A DNA stretch of 62,357 nt, from positions 1 to 62,357 of the forward strand of contig CAUHFS010000003.1 in the NCBI GenBank assembly GCA_959605475.1. The letters are read 5' to 3'. This document shows, in pieces, positions 1 through 8,315 of this stretch. The notes under the pieces were generated by a model. That model had not been told where the DNA came from, did not search any database, and worked only from the letters and a program-made list of their open reading frames with translations. Source of the DNA: an uncultured Collinsella sp. GTDB lineage: Bacteria > Actinomycetota > Coriobacteriia > Coriobacteriales > Coriobacteriaceae. Each line of letters starts with the position of its first letter. The first letter of the stretch is position 1. The translations under genes were made by a program, and so were the position numbers.

Positions 1-2
1 AG

Positions 3-872
3 GTTGAGGGTGCCATCAAGGACAACACCACGGTCATCTATCTCGAGACGCTCGGCAACCCCAACTCTGACATCCCCAACATCGACGCCATCTCCGAGAT
101 CGCCAAGAAGCACGGTCTGCCGGTTGTCGTCGACAACACCTTCGGCACCCCGTATCTGTTCCGTCCGCTGGAGCATGGTGCCAACATCGTCGTCCACTCC
201 GCAACCAAGTTCATCGGCGGCCACGGCACCTCGCTGGGCGGTGTGATCGTCGACGGCGGTAACTTCGATTGGAAGGCGAGCGGCAAGTATGAGCAGATCG
301 CCGAGCCCAACCCCTCCTACCATGGCGTCTCGTTTGCCGAGGCTGCCGGTCCCGCCGCCTTCGCAACCTATGTCCGCGCCATCCTGCTGCGTGACGAGGG
401 CGCCTGCATCAGCCCGTTCAACGCTTGGATCCTGCTCCAGGGCACCGAGACTCTGTCGCTGCGCGTTGACCGTCATGTCGAGAACACCAAGAAGGTCGTT
501 GAGTTCCTGGCTGGTGATAGCCATGTCGCCAAGGTGAACCACCCGAGCCTGTCTGAGCACCCCGATCACGAGCTCTATCAGAAGTACTTCCCCAACGGCG
601 GTGCCTCGATCTTTACCTTTGAGATTAAGGGTGGCCAGGAGGCAGCTTGGAAGTTCATCGACCATCTGCAGGTCTTCTCGCTGCTCGCCAACGTGGCCGA
701 CGTCAAGTCGCTCGTCGTGCACCCGGCTACCACTACGCACTCCCAGCTCTCTGCCGAGGAGCTCGCCGAGCAGAACATCACGCCCTCCACGATCCGTCTT
801 TCCATCGGTACCGAGAACGCCGAGGATATCATTTGGGATCTGAAGCAGGCCTTCGCCGCGCTGGACGAGTAA
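3..872 (+). CDS. metY: O-acetylhomoserine aminocarboxypropyltransferase (sulfhydrylase), 3' part
   Basis: The reading frame is open from the window edge to a TAA, giving the last 289 residues of a Cys/Met-metabolism PLP enzyme. This family makes homocysteine from O-acetylhomoserine and sulfide in the cytoplasm. The PLP-lysine motif SATKFIGGHG is visible, preceded by the VVVDNTFGTPYL strand that carries the cofactor-binding Asp. The later LLQGTETLSLRVDRH and STIRLSIGTEN segments are typical of the O-acetylhomoserine branch rather than of cystathionine gamma-synthase. The N-terminal third lies outside the window. A strong terminator follows, so it ends its transcription unit. Confidence 0.9.
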   Translation, partial: VEGAIKDNTTVIYLETLGNPNSDIPNIDAISEIAKKHGLPVVVDNTFGTPYLFRPLEHGANIVVHSATKFIGGHGTSLGGVIVDGGNFDWKASGKYEQIAEPNPSYHGVSFAEAAGPAAFATYVRAILLRDEGACISPFNAWILLQGTETLSLRVDRHVENTKKVVEFLAGDSHVAKVNHPSLSEHPDHELYQKYFPNGGASIFTFEIKGGQEAAWKFIDHLQVFSLLANVADVKSLVVHPATTTHSQLSAEELAEQNITPSTIRLSIGTENAEDIIWDLKQAFAALDE

Positions 873-931
873 GGCGACTTGTGCAAGGACCCCTTGCGAC
901 TCGATAGGTATAACTGCATAAAATGCCTGCT

Positions 932-973
932 CAAGGCGCCTGTGCGAACAATGGTTGCACAGGCGCCTTTTTT
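932..973 (+). terminator. Rho-independent terminator after metY
   Basis: The arms AAGGCGCCTGTGC and GCACAGGCGCCTT pair perfectly around a short loop and are followed by a T-run. The rest of the 873-1184 gap holds no gene. Its last 150 bases are more AT-rich and probably carry the promoter of the next gene. Confidence 0.9.
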
Positions 974-1184
974 GCATAGAGCGGGTGCAAAAACAGGGTT
1001 TTTGGCATGCTTTATGCAATCGAGATGTGGAAAACTCCTGTTAAGAGGATGTGAGTTTTACGCAATTGACGTGCGCCTTTTGAGTAAAACCGCAGGTCGC
1101 GATTTGCTCGGGGTACTATGCAGCGCGATCGAATCACACGCAGCTCAAACGCAGCAAAAACGCACTACGGAGGTTTCTAGCTAC

Positions 1185-1958
1185 ATGAGGATCGATTCAC
1201 GAAAACCGAAAGCCGCCGCCCTTTCCGCCGCTCTGACCGTGGCACTTTTGGCGGGCGCCGGTGCAACCGATGCCCACGCGGCAACACTATCCGATACGGT
1301 TGGACCTACGCCGTCCGAGGCGACGCTGGTGCAGCCCGTTGACTATCGCGGCGATGGTTATGGTTCCATGCAGGAGTGGAACGCCTCGATGGAGGCCAAG
1401 CGCGATTCCCTTGAGATGCGCGCTCAGATCATTATGAATATGTATGGCGACTATGCTACCGATGACGAGCGTGCTGTGCTGCAGGGTTGCATCGACGGTG
1501 CGGGTAGCCTGTTGACGATGGGGGAGGTCGACGCCAAGTCGACCGAGCTCGATGAGCTGCGCGCTGCGCTTGAGGATGCCAAGCGCGAAGCGCTCGAGGC
1601 TGCCGCCGAGGCGGAGGCTGCCGAGGCCGCCCAGGCTTCGTACTACAACGCCGGTTACACTCCGTCTTACGCGTCTGCCGCGTCCTACGCGAACGGATCG
1701 GGCCTGACGCGCTCTGCGGGTGTCAATAACTACAACGGGCGCCGCGAGACCTATTACAGCAGCAATGTGCTTTATCACTATCGCACGGGCGAATGGACTC
1801 AGGATTCTGAGGGCTTCTGGCGCGATTCCGACGGCTATTACGTTGTTGCCGCGGGCGATATGGCCCAGGGCTCGACCTTTACGGGCTCCAAGGGTGATTG
1901 CAAGGTCTATGACTCCGGCTGCGCTGCCGGAACCACCGATTACTACACCGGTTGGTAA
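1185..1958 (+). CDS. Secreted Coriobacteria-type protein with coiled coil and Tyr/Gly-rich C-terminal domain
   Basis: The start is ATG at 1185, behind a CGGAGGT site about 10 bases upstream; longer in-frame ATGs lie inside terminator-proximal DNA. The 257-residue protein begins with a Sec signal peptide (RKPK, a hydrophobic stretch, then AHA-A). An Ala/Glu-rich helix at about residues 115-155 is likely a coiled coil. The C-terminal 75 residues (RRETYYSSNVLYHYRTGEW to CAAGTTDYYTGW) resemble the compact beta domain at the end of cell-wall-associated 3D/RlpA-like proteins of Coriobacteriia. A role in the envelope is inferred; no catalytic assignment is made. Confidence 0.75.
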   Translation: MRIDSRKPKAAALSAALTVALLAGAGATDAHAATLSDTVGPTPSEATLVQPVDYRGDGYGSMQEWNASMEAKRDSLEMRAQIIMNMYGDYATDDERAVLQGCIDGAGSLLTMGEVDAKSTELDELRAALEDAKREALEAAAEAEAAEAAQASYYNAGYTPSYASAASYANGSGLTRSAGVNNYNGRRETYYSSNVLYHYRTGEWTQDSEGFWRDSDGYYVVAAGDMAQGSTFTGSKGDCKVYDSGCAAGTTDYYTGW

Positions 1959-1980
1959 TTTTTCTGCATCACGGATATTT

Positions 1981-2031
1981 GGCGGACGGGCGTCTTTACC
2001 GAGCTTTAGGGCAACGTAAGGACGTCCGTTC
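1981..2031 (+). terminator. Probable terminator hairpin
   Basis: GGACG plus GTCTTTAC pair with GTAAGGAC plus GTCC across a roughly 16-base loop. The T-content downstream is modest (TTCT), so strength is uncertain. Confidence 0.5.
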
Positions 2032-2144
2032 TATGTATGCGTTTGAGTTAACAGAGCCCTTACCGTGGCGGTACGCTGGGCGTATGGATGCGGGGCACAC
2101 TGGTTCTTGAGAAATAAGGTCTTTCTCTTGGAGGAAGTGGTCTT

Positions 2145-2351
2145 GTGAATGCTCGAGATATTGCCGTTGCCGCCGTCGCGTTGATGCTTGGCTGCCTTGG
2201 TCCCACGGCCGCGCTCGTCGCGGACATGCAGGGGACATGCGGGGCTGCTCCTATCGTGGTCGGCGCGCTGATCGCGGCCACGCTGCTGGGAAGCGCAGGC
2301 GTGGTTCTTTGCCGCGACGATGAGGACGAGGTGCCGGGGTCGCAACGCTAA
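2145..2351 (+). CDS. Small two-helix membrane protein, unknown
   Basis: The start is GTG at 2145 after a GGAGGAAG ribosome site. The 68-residue product has two hydrophobic segments (about residues 5-27 and 37-58) separated by a short polar turn with one Cys, and ends in a charged tail (CRDDEDEVPGSQR). It is monocistronic, with a terminator directly after it. I do not recognise the family. The good ribosome site, codon use and terminator support a real gene. Confidence 0.6.
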   Translation: MNARDIAVAAVALMLGCLGPTAALVADMQGTCGAAPIVVGALIAATLLGSAGVVLCRDDEDEVPGSQR

Positions 2352-2390
2352 CTGTTGTGAGATCGGCCGCCGGTCATAGACGAAGATGAA

Positions 2391-2429
2391 GGCCGCCGCA
2401 GGGGAAAGGTTCCCTTGCGGCGGTTTTGC
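2391..2429 (+). terminator. Rho-independent terminator
   Basis: GCCGCCGCAGGGGAA pairs with TTCCCTTGCGGCGG (one G-T pair), followed by TTTTGCT. It serves the small membrane protein gene and faces the convergent gene that ends at 2461. Confidence 0.85.
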
Positions 2430-2460
2430 TGTTAAGGCTGTTGAATGCGGCGCGTCGGCG

Positions 2461-3375
2461 CTACCAGCTTTTCTCGATATCGCGGATGCGCCGATAGAGC
2501 CACTCGTTTTGCGGTGCCTGGATATCGTGTTTGGCTGCGAGGCGGCAGATGGTGCCCGCGAACTCATCAACCTCGGTTTTGCGCCTTGCGATGCGGTCTT
2601 GAGCCATCGAGGGCATACCGGCGGGGTCGATTCCCTCGATGAGGTGCACCATTTGCGTCAGGTCTGCCTCGGTCAGTTCAACGCCCTCGGCGTTGGCGAC
2701 CGCAAGCGTTTCGCGCATGGCGGAAACAAAGCAGCGACGCTGCTCGGAGCCCGGCTCCGTGGCGCTTCCGTAGGTCCCGCCGTAGGCCATGCAGGTCTGG
2801 TTGATGCCGTCGTTGAGCATGAGTTTGGCCCACATGCGGTGGGCGATGTCGTCCTCGACGGTATGGGCGATGCCGCAGCGCGTATAGAGCTCGTCGATTG
2901 CGGTGATGGTTGCGGGGTTCGTGCCGGCCGCCGCGCCAAAGCGGATTTCGCCCGCATTGGTAAAGGTGAGCGCGCCGTTGAGAAACACGGCGTCCATGCC
3001 CTGGCAGATACCAAGAACGGTATGCTCCCAGCCAAAGCGTTCGGCAATCTTTTGCTCGCTCGTAATGCCGTTGCACAGCGAGGCGATGAGCGTGTTGGGT
3101 CCCACGACGCGCTCCATAGTCTTGAGTGCTTGGTCGAGACCGGTGGTCTTGACTGTCAGGATGACCAGATCGGCGGGCGTCGCCTCGCTGGCACGGACGG
3201 ACGTGAGATCGCAGGGCTTGCCGTTGACGGTGAGCGCGTCGTTCGCGTGACGCTCAAAACGGGTGTCATCCATAACGTATTCGACGGCGTCATTGCCGAG
3301 GGCCTTGGCAATCATGCTGCCGTAGAGCAGGCCGACGCCGCCCTTGCCGATAAAGGCGACCTTGTTGATCTGCAT
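2461..3375 (-). CDS. Ketopantoate reductase family (ApbA/PanE) protein
   Basis: Proteins of this family reduce 2-dehydropantoate to pantoate with NADPH. The N-terminal Rossmann motif (GKGGVGLLYG, about residues 8-17) and the VKTTGLD segment are clear. The C-terminal helical domain carries KLMLNDGINQTC, which fits the family's substrate-binding lysine and Asn positions. Length (304) is normal. ATG at 3375 sits 9 bases from GGGGAG; the ATG three codons upstream abuts that site and is less likely. The nearby terminator at 3396-3421 separates it from the remnant upstream, so it is probably transcribed alone. It may act on another 2-oxo acid, as many paralogues do. Confidence 0.8.
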   Translation of the reverse strand: MQINKVAFIGKGGVGLLYGSMIAKALGNDAVEYVMDDTRFERHANDALTVNGKPCDLTSVRASEATPADLVILTVKTTGLDQALKTMERVVGPNTLIASLCNGITSEQKIAERFGWEHTVLGICQGMDAVFLNGALTFTNAGEIRFGAAAGTNPATITAIDELYTRCGIAHTVEDDIAHRMWAKLMLNDGINQTCMAYGGTYGSATEPGSEQRRCFVSAMRETLAVANAEGVELTEADLTQMVHLIEGIDPAGMPSMAQDRIARRKTEVDEFAGTICRLAAKHDIQAPQNEWLYRRIRDIEKSW

Positions 3376-3395
3376 GTGAATCATCTCCCCATGTA

Positions 3396-3421
3396 AAAGG
3401 CGCCCGCGTAAGGGGCGCCTG
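3396..3421 (-). terminator. Terminator of the truncated cyclase gene
   Basis: Read on the minus strand, AGGCGCC and GGCGCCT pair around a 9-base loop and run into TTTTAC. It still sits directly downstream of the cyclase remnant. Confidence 0.7.
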
Positions 3422-3498
3422 ATGGATTGTATGCTGCCAGGGTGATTGGTGGGTGCGCGGGGCGGCTGTTATGAAAAAGAAACTATTGCGCTGTGCGC

Positions 3499-3705
3499 TT
3501 ATGCCGCGGGGCAGACCGCAAAGACGCGGGCGGGGTATCCGACGCCATCGCGGACCTTGGGGAAGGTGCAGAAGATGACGGCGCCTGTGGCGGGAAGCTC
3601 GTCCAGATGGTCCATGACTTCGATCTGATGGCGGTCGACCGAGAGGATGTATTGCTCGCCGGGGTAGGGGTAGGCGTCCTCGCACGTGGTGATGCCCGGC
3701 TCCTT
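3499..3705 (-). pseudogene. C-terminal remnant of a cyclase-family (kynurenine formamidase-like) gene
   Basis: A minus-strand frame running from just after an in-frame TGA (3706-3708) to TAA at 3499 has no ATG, GTG or TTG near its front. Its roughly 68 codons read EDAYPYPGEQYILS, then VMDHLDELPATGAVIFC and FPKVRDGVGYPARVFAVCP. That matches the end of PF04199 cyclase-family proteins, where the last strands and the PARV segment are conserved. The catalytic HxGTHxD part is absent. The front carries AAAGGAG followed six bases later by ATC, so leaky expression cannot be excluded. Upstream DNA (3706-3855) shows no cyclase sequence in any frame. Confidence 0.6.
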
Positions 3706-3855
3706 TCATCGGGCTTTTTGCTGATGTTAAAGCGGTGCCGTGACGGCTCGATTTCTGCTGCGTTACGATACGTTCTCAATTGCGATTCCGATGTGTTTCG
3801 ATGACGTGACGGGTTTGTTTCGCCTTGTCAGGGCTTCGATGGGAGGGGAGGGGCC

Positions 3856-5046
3856 GTGCAATACCGCGTTGACCCTAAAAGTGGTAACCGAATATCCGCT
3901 CTGGGTCTGGGCTGCATGAGGTTTCCCGGTGCGCCGGGACGTCCGGATGCGAAGACAGCCGATGCCATCATTTCCCGTGCGGTGGAGCAGGGGATTAACT
4001 ACCTGGACACGGCCTATCTCTATCCCGGCAACGAGGCGTGCGTGGGTGCGTCGCTTGAGCGCCTGGGCTTGCGCGACCAGGTTTTGCTCGCAACCAAGCT
4101 GCCGCATGCTTCGTGCAAATGCGCGGAGGATTTCGACCGGTTCTTCGACGAGCAACTGCGCCGCCTACGGACTGACCATATCGACTATTACCTCATGCAC
4201 AACATTACCTCGCCCGCCCAGTGGGAACGTGTGGTGGCGTTGGGCATCGAGGACTGGATCGCGCAGCAAAAGGCTGCAGGGCGTATTCGTCAGATAGGCT
4301 TTTCGTACCACGGCAGCGCGGCGGACTTCCTTACGATGCTCGATGCGTATGAGTGGGACTTTTGCCAGATCCAGTACAACTACGCTGGAGAACGATATCA
4401 GGCGGGAACGGCGGGGCTCATGGCCGCCGCCGAGCGAGGTCTCGCGGTGTTTGTGATGGAGCCGCTTTTGGGCGGACGCTTGGCAGGCAAATTGCCTCCG
4501 CGGGCGCGCGCTGTTCTCGATGGTGCATGCGATCGGCATTTGCATATGCCTGCCGCTTGGGGGCTCTCGTGGGTGTGGAATCATCCCCAGGTGACCATGT
4601 TGCTTTCGGGTATGACCGATACCGCGCAGGTGGACGAGAATTCGTCACTGGCAGACCTCGCGTTGCCGAATTCGATGACGGCCAACCAGCTCGACACGAT
4701 TGCGCGCGTGTTGATGGAGTTTGAGAAATCGAACCGTGTGCCCTGCACGGGATGCGGCTATTGCATGCCGTGCCCTAAAGGCATCAATATCCCTGGATGT
4801 TTTGCCGCCTACAACGCAAGCTATGCGCACAGCTGGTTTACGGGGCTGTCTCAATACTTTACGGCGAGCGCGGTGCGCACAAGCGAGCCCAAGTTGGTGA
4901 GCAATTGCGTCAAATGCGGCAAATGCGCGCGGCACTGCCCGCAGCACATCGATATTCCCGAGCGTCTCGACGATGTGCGCCGACGTTTCCAGCCTGGTCC
5001 CGTGACGGCGGTGCTTAAGGCCTTCGGCAAAACGCGCTCCTCATGA
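3856..5046 (+). CDS. Aldo/keto reductase with C-terminal 4Fe-4S ferredoxin-like domain
   Basis: Residues 1-290 form an AKR barrel with the family's catalytic set: Asp and Tyr in NYLDTAYLYPGNE, Lys in ATKLPH, His in YYLMHN. The C-terminal 100 residues add two cysteine clusters, CTGCGYCMPCP at about residue 297 and CVKCGKCARHCP at about residue 351, enough for two iron-sulfur centres. Such fusions are common in anaerobes, with unknown carbonyl substrates. GTG at 3856 follows a purine-rich GGGAGGGGAGGGG site. It is followed at once by a palindromic repeat, and no operon partner is evident. Confidence 0.85.
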   Translation: MQYRVDPKSGNRISALGLGCMRFPGAPGRPDAKTADAIISRAVEQGINYLDTAYLYPGNEACVGASLERLGLRDQVLLATKLPHASCKCAEDFDRFFDEQLRRLRTDHIDYYLMHNITSPAQWERVVALGIEDWIAQQKAAGRIRQIGFSYHGSAADFLTMLDAYEWDFCQIQYNYAGERYQAGTAGLMAAAERGLAVFVMEPLLGGRLAGKLPPRARAVLDGACDRHLHMPAAWGLSWVWNHPQVTMLLSGMTDTAQVDENSSLADLALPNSMTANQLDTIARVLMEFEKSNRVPCTGCGYCMPCPKGINIPGCFAAYNASYAHSWFTGLSQYFTASAVRTSEPKLVSNCVKCGKCARHCPQHIDIPERLDDVRRRFQPGPVTAVLKAFGKTRSS

Positions 5047-5048
5047 CC

Positions 5049-5124
5049 CTTTTATAACTTGCGGTGGAATAGTTCCTGTTTGCGGCAGAATAGGGGCCAA
5101 ACAGGAACTATTTCACCGCAACTG
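5049..5124 (+). repeat. Palindromic repeat, copy 1 (covarying hairpin)
   Basis: The outer arms TTGCGGTGGAATA and TATTTCACCGCAA flank inner arms AGTTCCTGTTTG and CAAACAGGAACT, with a loop of about 15 bases. The left flank CCCTTTTATAACTTGCGGTGG is shared with copy 2 at 6229. It lies directly upstream of the next gene's ribosome site. Confidence 0.8.
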
Positions 5125-5136
5125 AAGGGGGCTGTC

Positions 5137-6156
5137 GTGGGTCATCGAGATTCATGTGATGATTTGCGTGAGGTTCGTTGGGGCGTTTTGGGCGCCGGGC
5201 ACATTTCGCATCGATTTGCATCGTCGCTCAAGGAGGTGGACGGGGCACGGCTTGTGGCTGCGGCCGGCCGCACTCCTGCACATGTCGAGGAATTTTGCCG
5301 AGCGTTTTCGATCGATGCTGCGCATGGCCATGCCTCGGTCGACAATAACGGCGACGCGGCTTATGGCGCGCTGATTGCCGACCCCGATGTCGACGCAATC
5401 TACTTGGCTCTTCCGCATGGCATGCATACGCGTTGGGCCTGTCGCGCGCTGCGCGCCGGAAAGGCCGTGCTGTGCGAAAAGCCGGCCGTTTTGAGTGAGG
5501 AAGAGGCTCTCTCGATTGCCTCCATCTCTCGCGAGCGCGGCGTGCTGTTTATGGAGGCGATGAAGAATCGGTTTTGCCCGATGCGCACTCGCGTGAAGGA
5601 CTTGCTTGCGTCGGGTGAGCTTGGCCGTATTGTCTCGATTGAAAGCGTGCAAAAGCTCGATTACGGCGAGTCTCCTTCGGGCTATCTGCTTGATCCGTTG
5701 CAGGGCGGCTGTCTATATGACATGGGCTGCTATGCGGTTGGTTGGTTTGAGGATTTGCTCGCGGGCGCGTGCGAGGTTTCGTCCCGTGAAGTTCGCTGGC
5801 GTGACGTATCGGGCGGTCGCGTCGATTGGGCCGACGAGATCCATATGAGCGTCGGCGGTATACCCATTCATATGGTGTGCGACGGCAAAGCAACATATGA
5901 AAGCCGCTTAACGATTGCCTGTGAGCGGGGTTCGTTGGAAATCGAGCGTCTCCATCGCCCCGAGCTCGCCCATGTGAAGTACTCCGACGGGCGAACGCTC
6001 GAAATAAATGCCCCGTTTGAGGTCGATGATTTCTACGGCGAAATCCAGCATGCGACGCAGCTCATTCAGGCGGGGAAACTCGAAAGCCCCATCATGTCCC
6101 TAGCCGCCACGCAGCGCTGCGCGCACATCATCGATGCAATCCGTCTAGCCCTCTAG
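5137..6156 (+). CDS. Gfo/Idh/MocA family NAD(P)-dependent oxidoreductase
   Basis: The 339-residue product has an N-terminal Rossmann fold (WGVLGAGHISHRFASSL, about residues 15-31) and the family hallmark EKPAVLSEEEA (about 110-120), whose Lys lies at the nicotinamide site. A C-terminal alpha/beta domain follows, with GGCLYDMGCYAV, the usual H/D-G substrate motif. The family oxidises or reduces sugar or cyclitol hydroxyls; the substrate is unknown. GTG at 5137 follows GAAGGGGG. Earlier in-frame starts would fall inside the palindromic repeat and are rejected. Confidence 0.85.
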   Translation: MGHRDSCDDLREVRWGVLGAGHISHRFASSLKEVDGARLVAAAGRTPAHVEEFCRAFSIDAAHGHASVDNNGDAAYGALIADPDVDAIYLALPHGMHTRWACRALRAGKAVLCEKPAVLSEEEALSIASISRERGVLFMEAMKNRFCPMRTRVKDLLASGELGRIVSIESVQKLDYGESPSGYLLDPLQGGCLYDMGCYAVGWFEDLLAGACEVSSREVRWRDVSGGRVDWADEIHMSVGGIPIHMVCDGKATYESRLTIACERGSLEIERLHRPELAHVKYSDGRTLEINAPFEVDDFYGEIQHATQLIQAGKLESPIMSLAATQRCAHIIDAIRLAL

Positions 6157-6228
6157 GACTTGGCGCTGACGCGTAGGGGATCATGACGCCGGCGCCCGTG
6201 GTGCCTGGCGGCCCACATCTCTGATGCC

Positions 6229-6306
6229 CCTTTTATAACTTGCGGTGGAATACGGTCTGTTTGCGCCAAAATAAGGCACCAATAGACCGTATTTCACCGC
6301 AACTGA
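6229..6306 (+). repeat. Palindromic repeat, copy 2 (covarying hairpin)
   Basis: It has the same outer arms as the copy at 5049 (TTGCGGTGGAATA / TATTTCACCGCAA), but the inner arms are ACGGTCTGTTTG and CAATAGACCGT. Both arms changed together, so pairing is kept. It ends just before the nfo ribosome site. Confidence 0.8.
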
Positions 6307-6322
6307 TGAGGGGGAGTTGGAG

Positions 6323-7189
6323 ATGCTGACGATCGGGTGCCATCTTTCGACGACGAAGGGCTATCGGGCGATGGGGGAGACGGCGTTGTCCATTGGCGCC
6401 AATACCTTTGCGTTCTTTACGCGCAACCCGCGCGGTGGCAAGGCAAAAGACCTTGACATGGATGACGTGGCGGCCCTGCGCGAGCTTATGGAGCAAAACG
6501 ACTTTGGCCCGCTCGTGGCTCATGCCCCGTATACCTATAACCCCTGCTCCGCTAAGGAGCGGGCGCGCGAGTTTGCCCTGGAGGCCATGGCCGAGGATCT
6601 GCAGCGCATGGAAGCGCTGCCCGGCAACTACTACAATTTTCATCCCGGTGCGCATGTGGGACAGGGGGCAGACGTCGGCATTCAGATGATTGTCGACACG
6701 CTGTGCCAGGTGATGTTTGAGGGACAGCAGACGACGGTATTGCTTGAGACCATGGCAGGCAAGGGCACCGAGGTGGGCCGTAGCTTTGAAGAACTGGCGT
6801 GCATTATCGAGGGCGTTGCCGCCAAGTGCCCAGAGCTGTCCGATAAGCTGGGCGTTTGTTTGGACACCTGCCATGTGAGCGATGCCGGCTACGACATCAT
6901 CCATGATCTGGACGGCGTACTCGACGAGTTTGACCGCGTGGTGGGTATCGATCGCTTGCATGCCGTACACATCAACGATTCGAAGAACCCTTGTGGCGCC
7001 CATAAAGATCGTCACGAGTGCATCGGCAAGGGATACCTTGGCAGCGAGGAATTTGGTGGCGGTATGCAGGTTATGCAGAATATTGTATCGAATGGCCGTT
7101 TGTGTTCGCTGCCGTTTATTTTGGAGACTCCGAACGAACTTGCAGGTTATGCAGCTGAAATTAGATTATTAAGGTCATTGCAGCAGTAA
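6323..7189 (+). CDS. nfo: Endonuclease IV (AP endonuclease)
   Basis: This cytoplasmic zinc enzyme cuts DNA 5' of abasic sites in base-excision repair. The 288-residue length is normal. Family motifs follow in order: IGCHLSTTKGY near the N terminus, HAPYTYNPC, NFHPGAHVG, VLLETMAGKG, GVCLDTCHVSDAGYD, HINDSKNPCGAHKDRHECIGKGYLG and PFILETPN. Together these supply the His/Glu/Asp ligands of the three-zinc site. ATG at 6323 is six bases from AGGGGGAG; the TTG two codons earlier overlaps that site and is less likely. No co-transcribed neighbour is evident. Confidence 0.93.
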   Translation: MLTIGCHLSTTKGYRAMGETALSIGANTFAFFTRNPRGGKAKDLDMDDVAALRELMEQNDFGPLVAHAPYTYNPCSAKERAREFALEAMAEDLQRMEALPGNYYNFHPGAHVGQGADVGIQMIVDTLCQVMFEGQQTTVLLETMAGKGTEVGRSFEELACIIEGVAAKCPELSDKLGVCLDTCHVSDAGYDIIHDLDGVLDEFDRVVGIDRLHAVHINDSKNPCGAHKDRHECIGKGYLGSEEFGGGMQVMQNIVSNGRLCSLPFILETPNELAGYAAEIRLLRSLQQ

Positions 7190-7336
7190 TGACTGTCACA
7201 AAGTAGAGTATTCCATTCACGTTATGGGTTTGTTTCAATCAGTTTTCTCATTGCAGATTCGTAATTCCAGGTGCATAATAGCCAACAGTTTTTGCAGGCC
7301 TCTGAATCAAACGAGGTCACCGGAAGGAGACTGATT

Positions 7337-8197
7337 ATGAAGCTCAAGAAGCTTGGCGCATTTGCCGCCACGGGTGCCATGGCGCTCGCCCTCGCACTGA
7401 CGGGCTGCGGCTCGTCCAACGCCACCTCTGGTTCTGATGCCGGTTCCAGCAGCTCTGACGACGCTAAGGTCGAGAAGGTCGACGGCTCCAAGGAGTACGC
7501 GCTCGTCAAGGATGGTACGCTGACCGTCGGCACCTCTGCCGAGTACGCTCCGTTTGAGTACAAGGATGACAACGGCGATTATCAGGGCTTTGACCTTGAG
7601 CTCATCAAGGCCATCGGCGACAAGCTGGGCCTGGATGTCGAGTATGTCAACAATGACTTTGACACGCTGGTTCCGGGTGTCGCTTCGGGCGCCAAGTATG
7701 ACGTTTCCATTGCGGCTATCACCGACACGCCCGAGCGTGAGAAGGAAGTCACTTTCTCTGATTCCTACTACATGGACGATCAGGCTATTGTGACCAAGGT
7801 CGATAGCACCGACATCACGGCCGACAACTACAGCGAGAAGCTCAACAACGCTGACGCTACCATCATCGTCCAGTCTGGCTCGACCGCCGAGGCCTTTGCC
7901 CAGGAGAACTTCCCCAAGGCCAAGATTGTCCCCTACAAGGACGCTACCGAGTGCTTTAGCGCTCTGCAGTCCGATAAGGGCGACGCTGTAGTCACCAACC
8001 GCTCCGTTGCCAGCCAGCTGACCGCCGAGCAGTTCAACACCTGCCAGACCATCAAGCAGATTAGCACCGGCGAGGAGTACGCCATTGCCATCAACCAGGG
8101 CAACACCAAGCTCAAGGATGACATCAACCAGGCCATCAAGGACCTGACCGACGACGGTACCGTCGACGCCCTCATGGCTAAGTACAACATCAAGTAA
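7337..8197 (+). CDS. Amino-acid ABC transporter substrate-binding lipoprotein
   Basis: The 286-residue protein starts with a lipoprotein signal (LALALTGC, lipid Cys about residue 24) and a Ser/Gly/Asp-rich tether. A type-3 solute-binding fold follows: LTVGTSAEYAPFEYKDDNGDYQGFDLEL, then GVASGAKYDVSIAAITDTPERE. The latter carries the Arg that grips the amino-acid carboxylate. It delivers polar amino acids to the permease at 8316 and the ATPase at 9690. The ribosome site GGAAGGAG precedes ATG 7337. The 7190-7336 gap is AT-rich and likely holds the operon promoter. Confidence 0.92.
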   Translation: MKLKKLGAFAATGAMALALALTGCGSSNATSGSDAGSSSSDDAKVEKVDGSKEYALVKDGTLTVGTSAEYAPFEYKDDNGDYQGFDLELIKAIGDKLGLDVEYVNNDFDTLVPGVASGAKYDVSIAAITDTPEREKEVTFSDSYYMDDQAIVTKVDSTDITADNYSEKLNNADATIIVQSGSTAEAFAQENFPKAKIVPYKDATECFSALQSDKGDAVVTNRSVASQLTAEQFNTCQTIKQISTGEEYAIAINQGNTKLKDDINQAIKDLTDDGTVDALMAKYNIK

Positions 8198-8218
8198 AAT
8201 AACTACTTGATTGCGCGC

Positions 8219-8251
8219 GGGCCCTTTCCGTTTTGGCGGAGAGGGCCTTTG
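8219..8251 (+). terminator. Attenuating hairpin between binding protein and permease
   Basis: GGCCCT and AGGGCC, with inner CC/GG pairs, form a stem followed by TTTG. Such partial terminators typically let the binding protein be made in excess over the membrane parts. Confidence 0.6.
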
Positions 8252-8315
8252 CGCTTCTCTTGACGGAGAGCTTTTCCGTCTCGTTTTGCCGGCAACTTCT
8301 ACGATAGGAGCCACC

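Noticed and set aside
879..1184. In-frame N-terminal extension of the secreted protein
   Set aside because: It would run through the metY terminator and place the signal peptide inside the protein; ATG 1185 has the ribosome site.
2386..3396. Long plus-strand frame opposite the ketopantoate-reductase-like gene
   Set aside because: It is the antisense shadow of a clear Rossmann-fold gene; no ribosome site and no recognisable motif.
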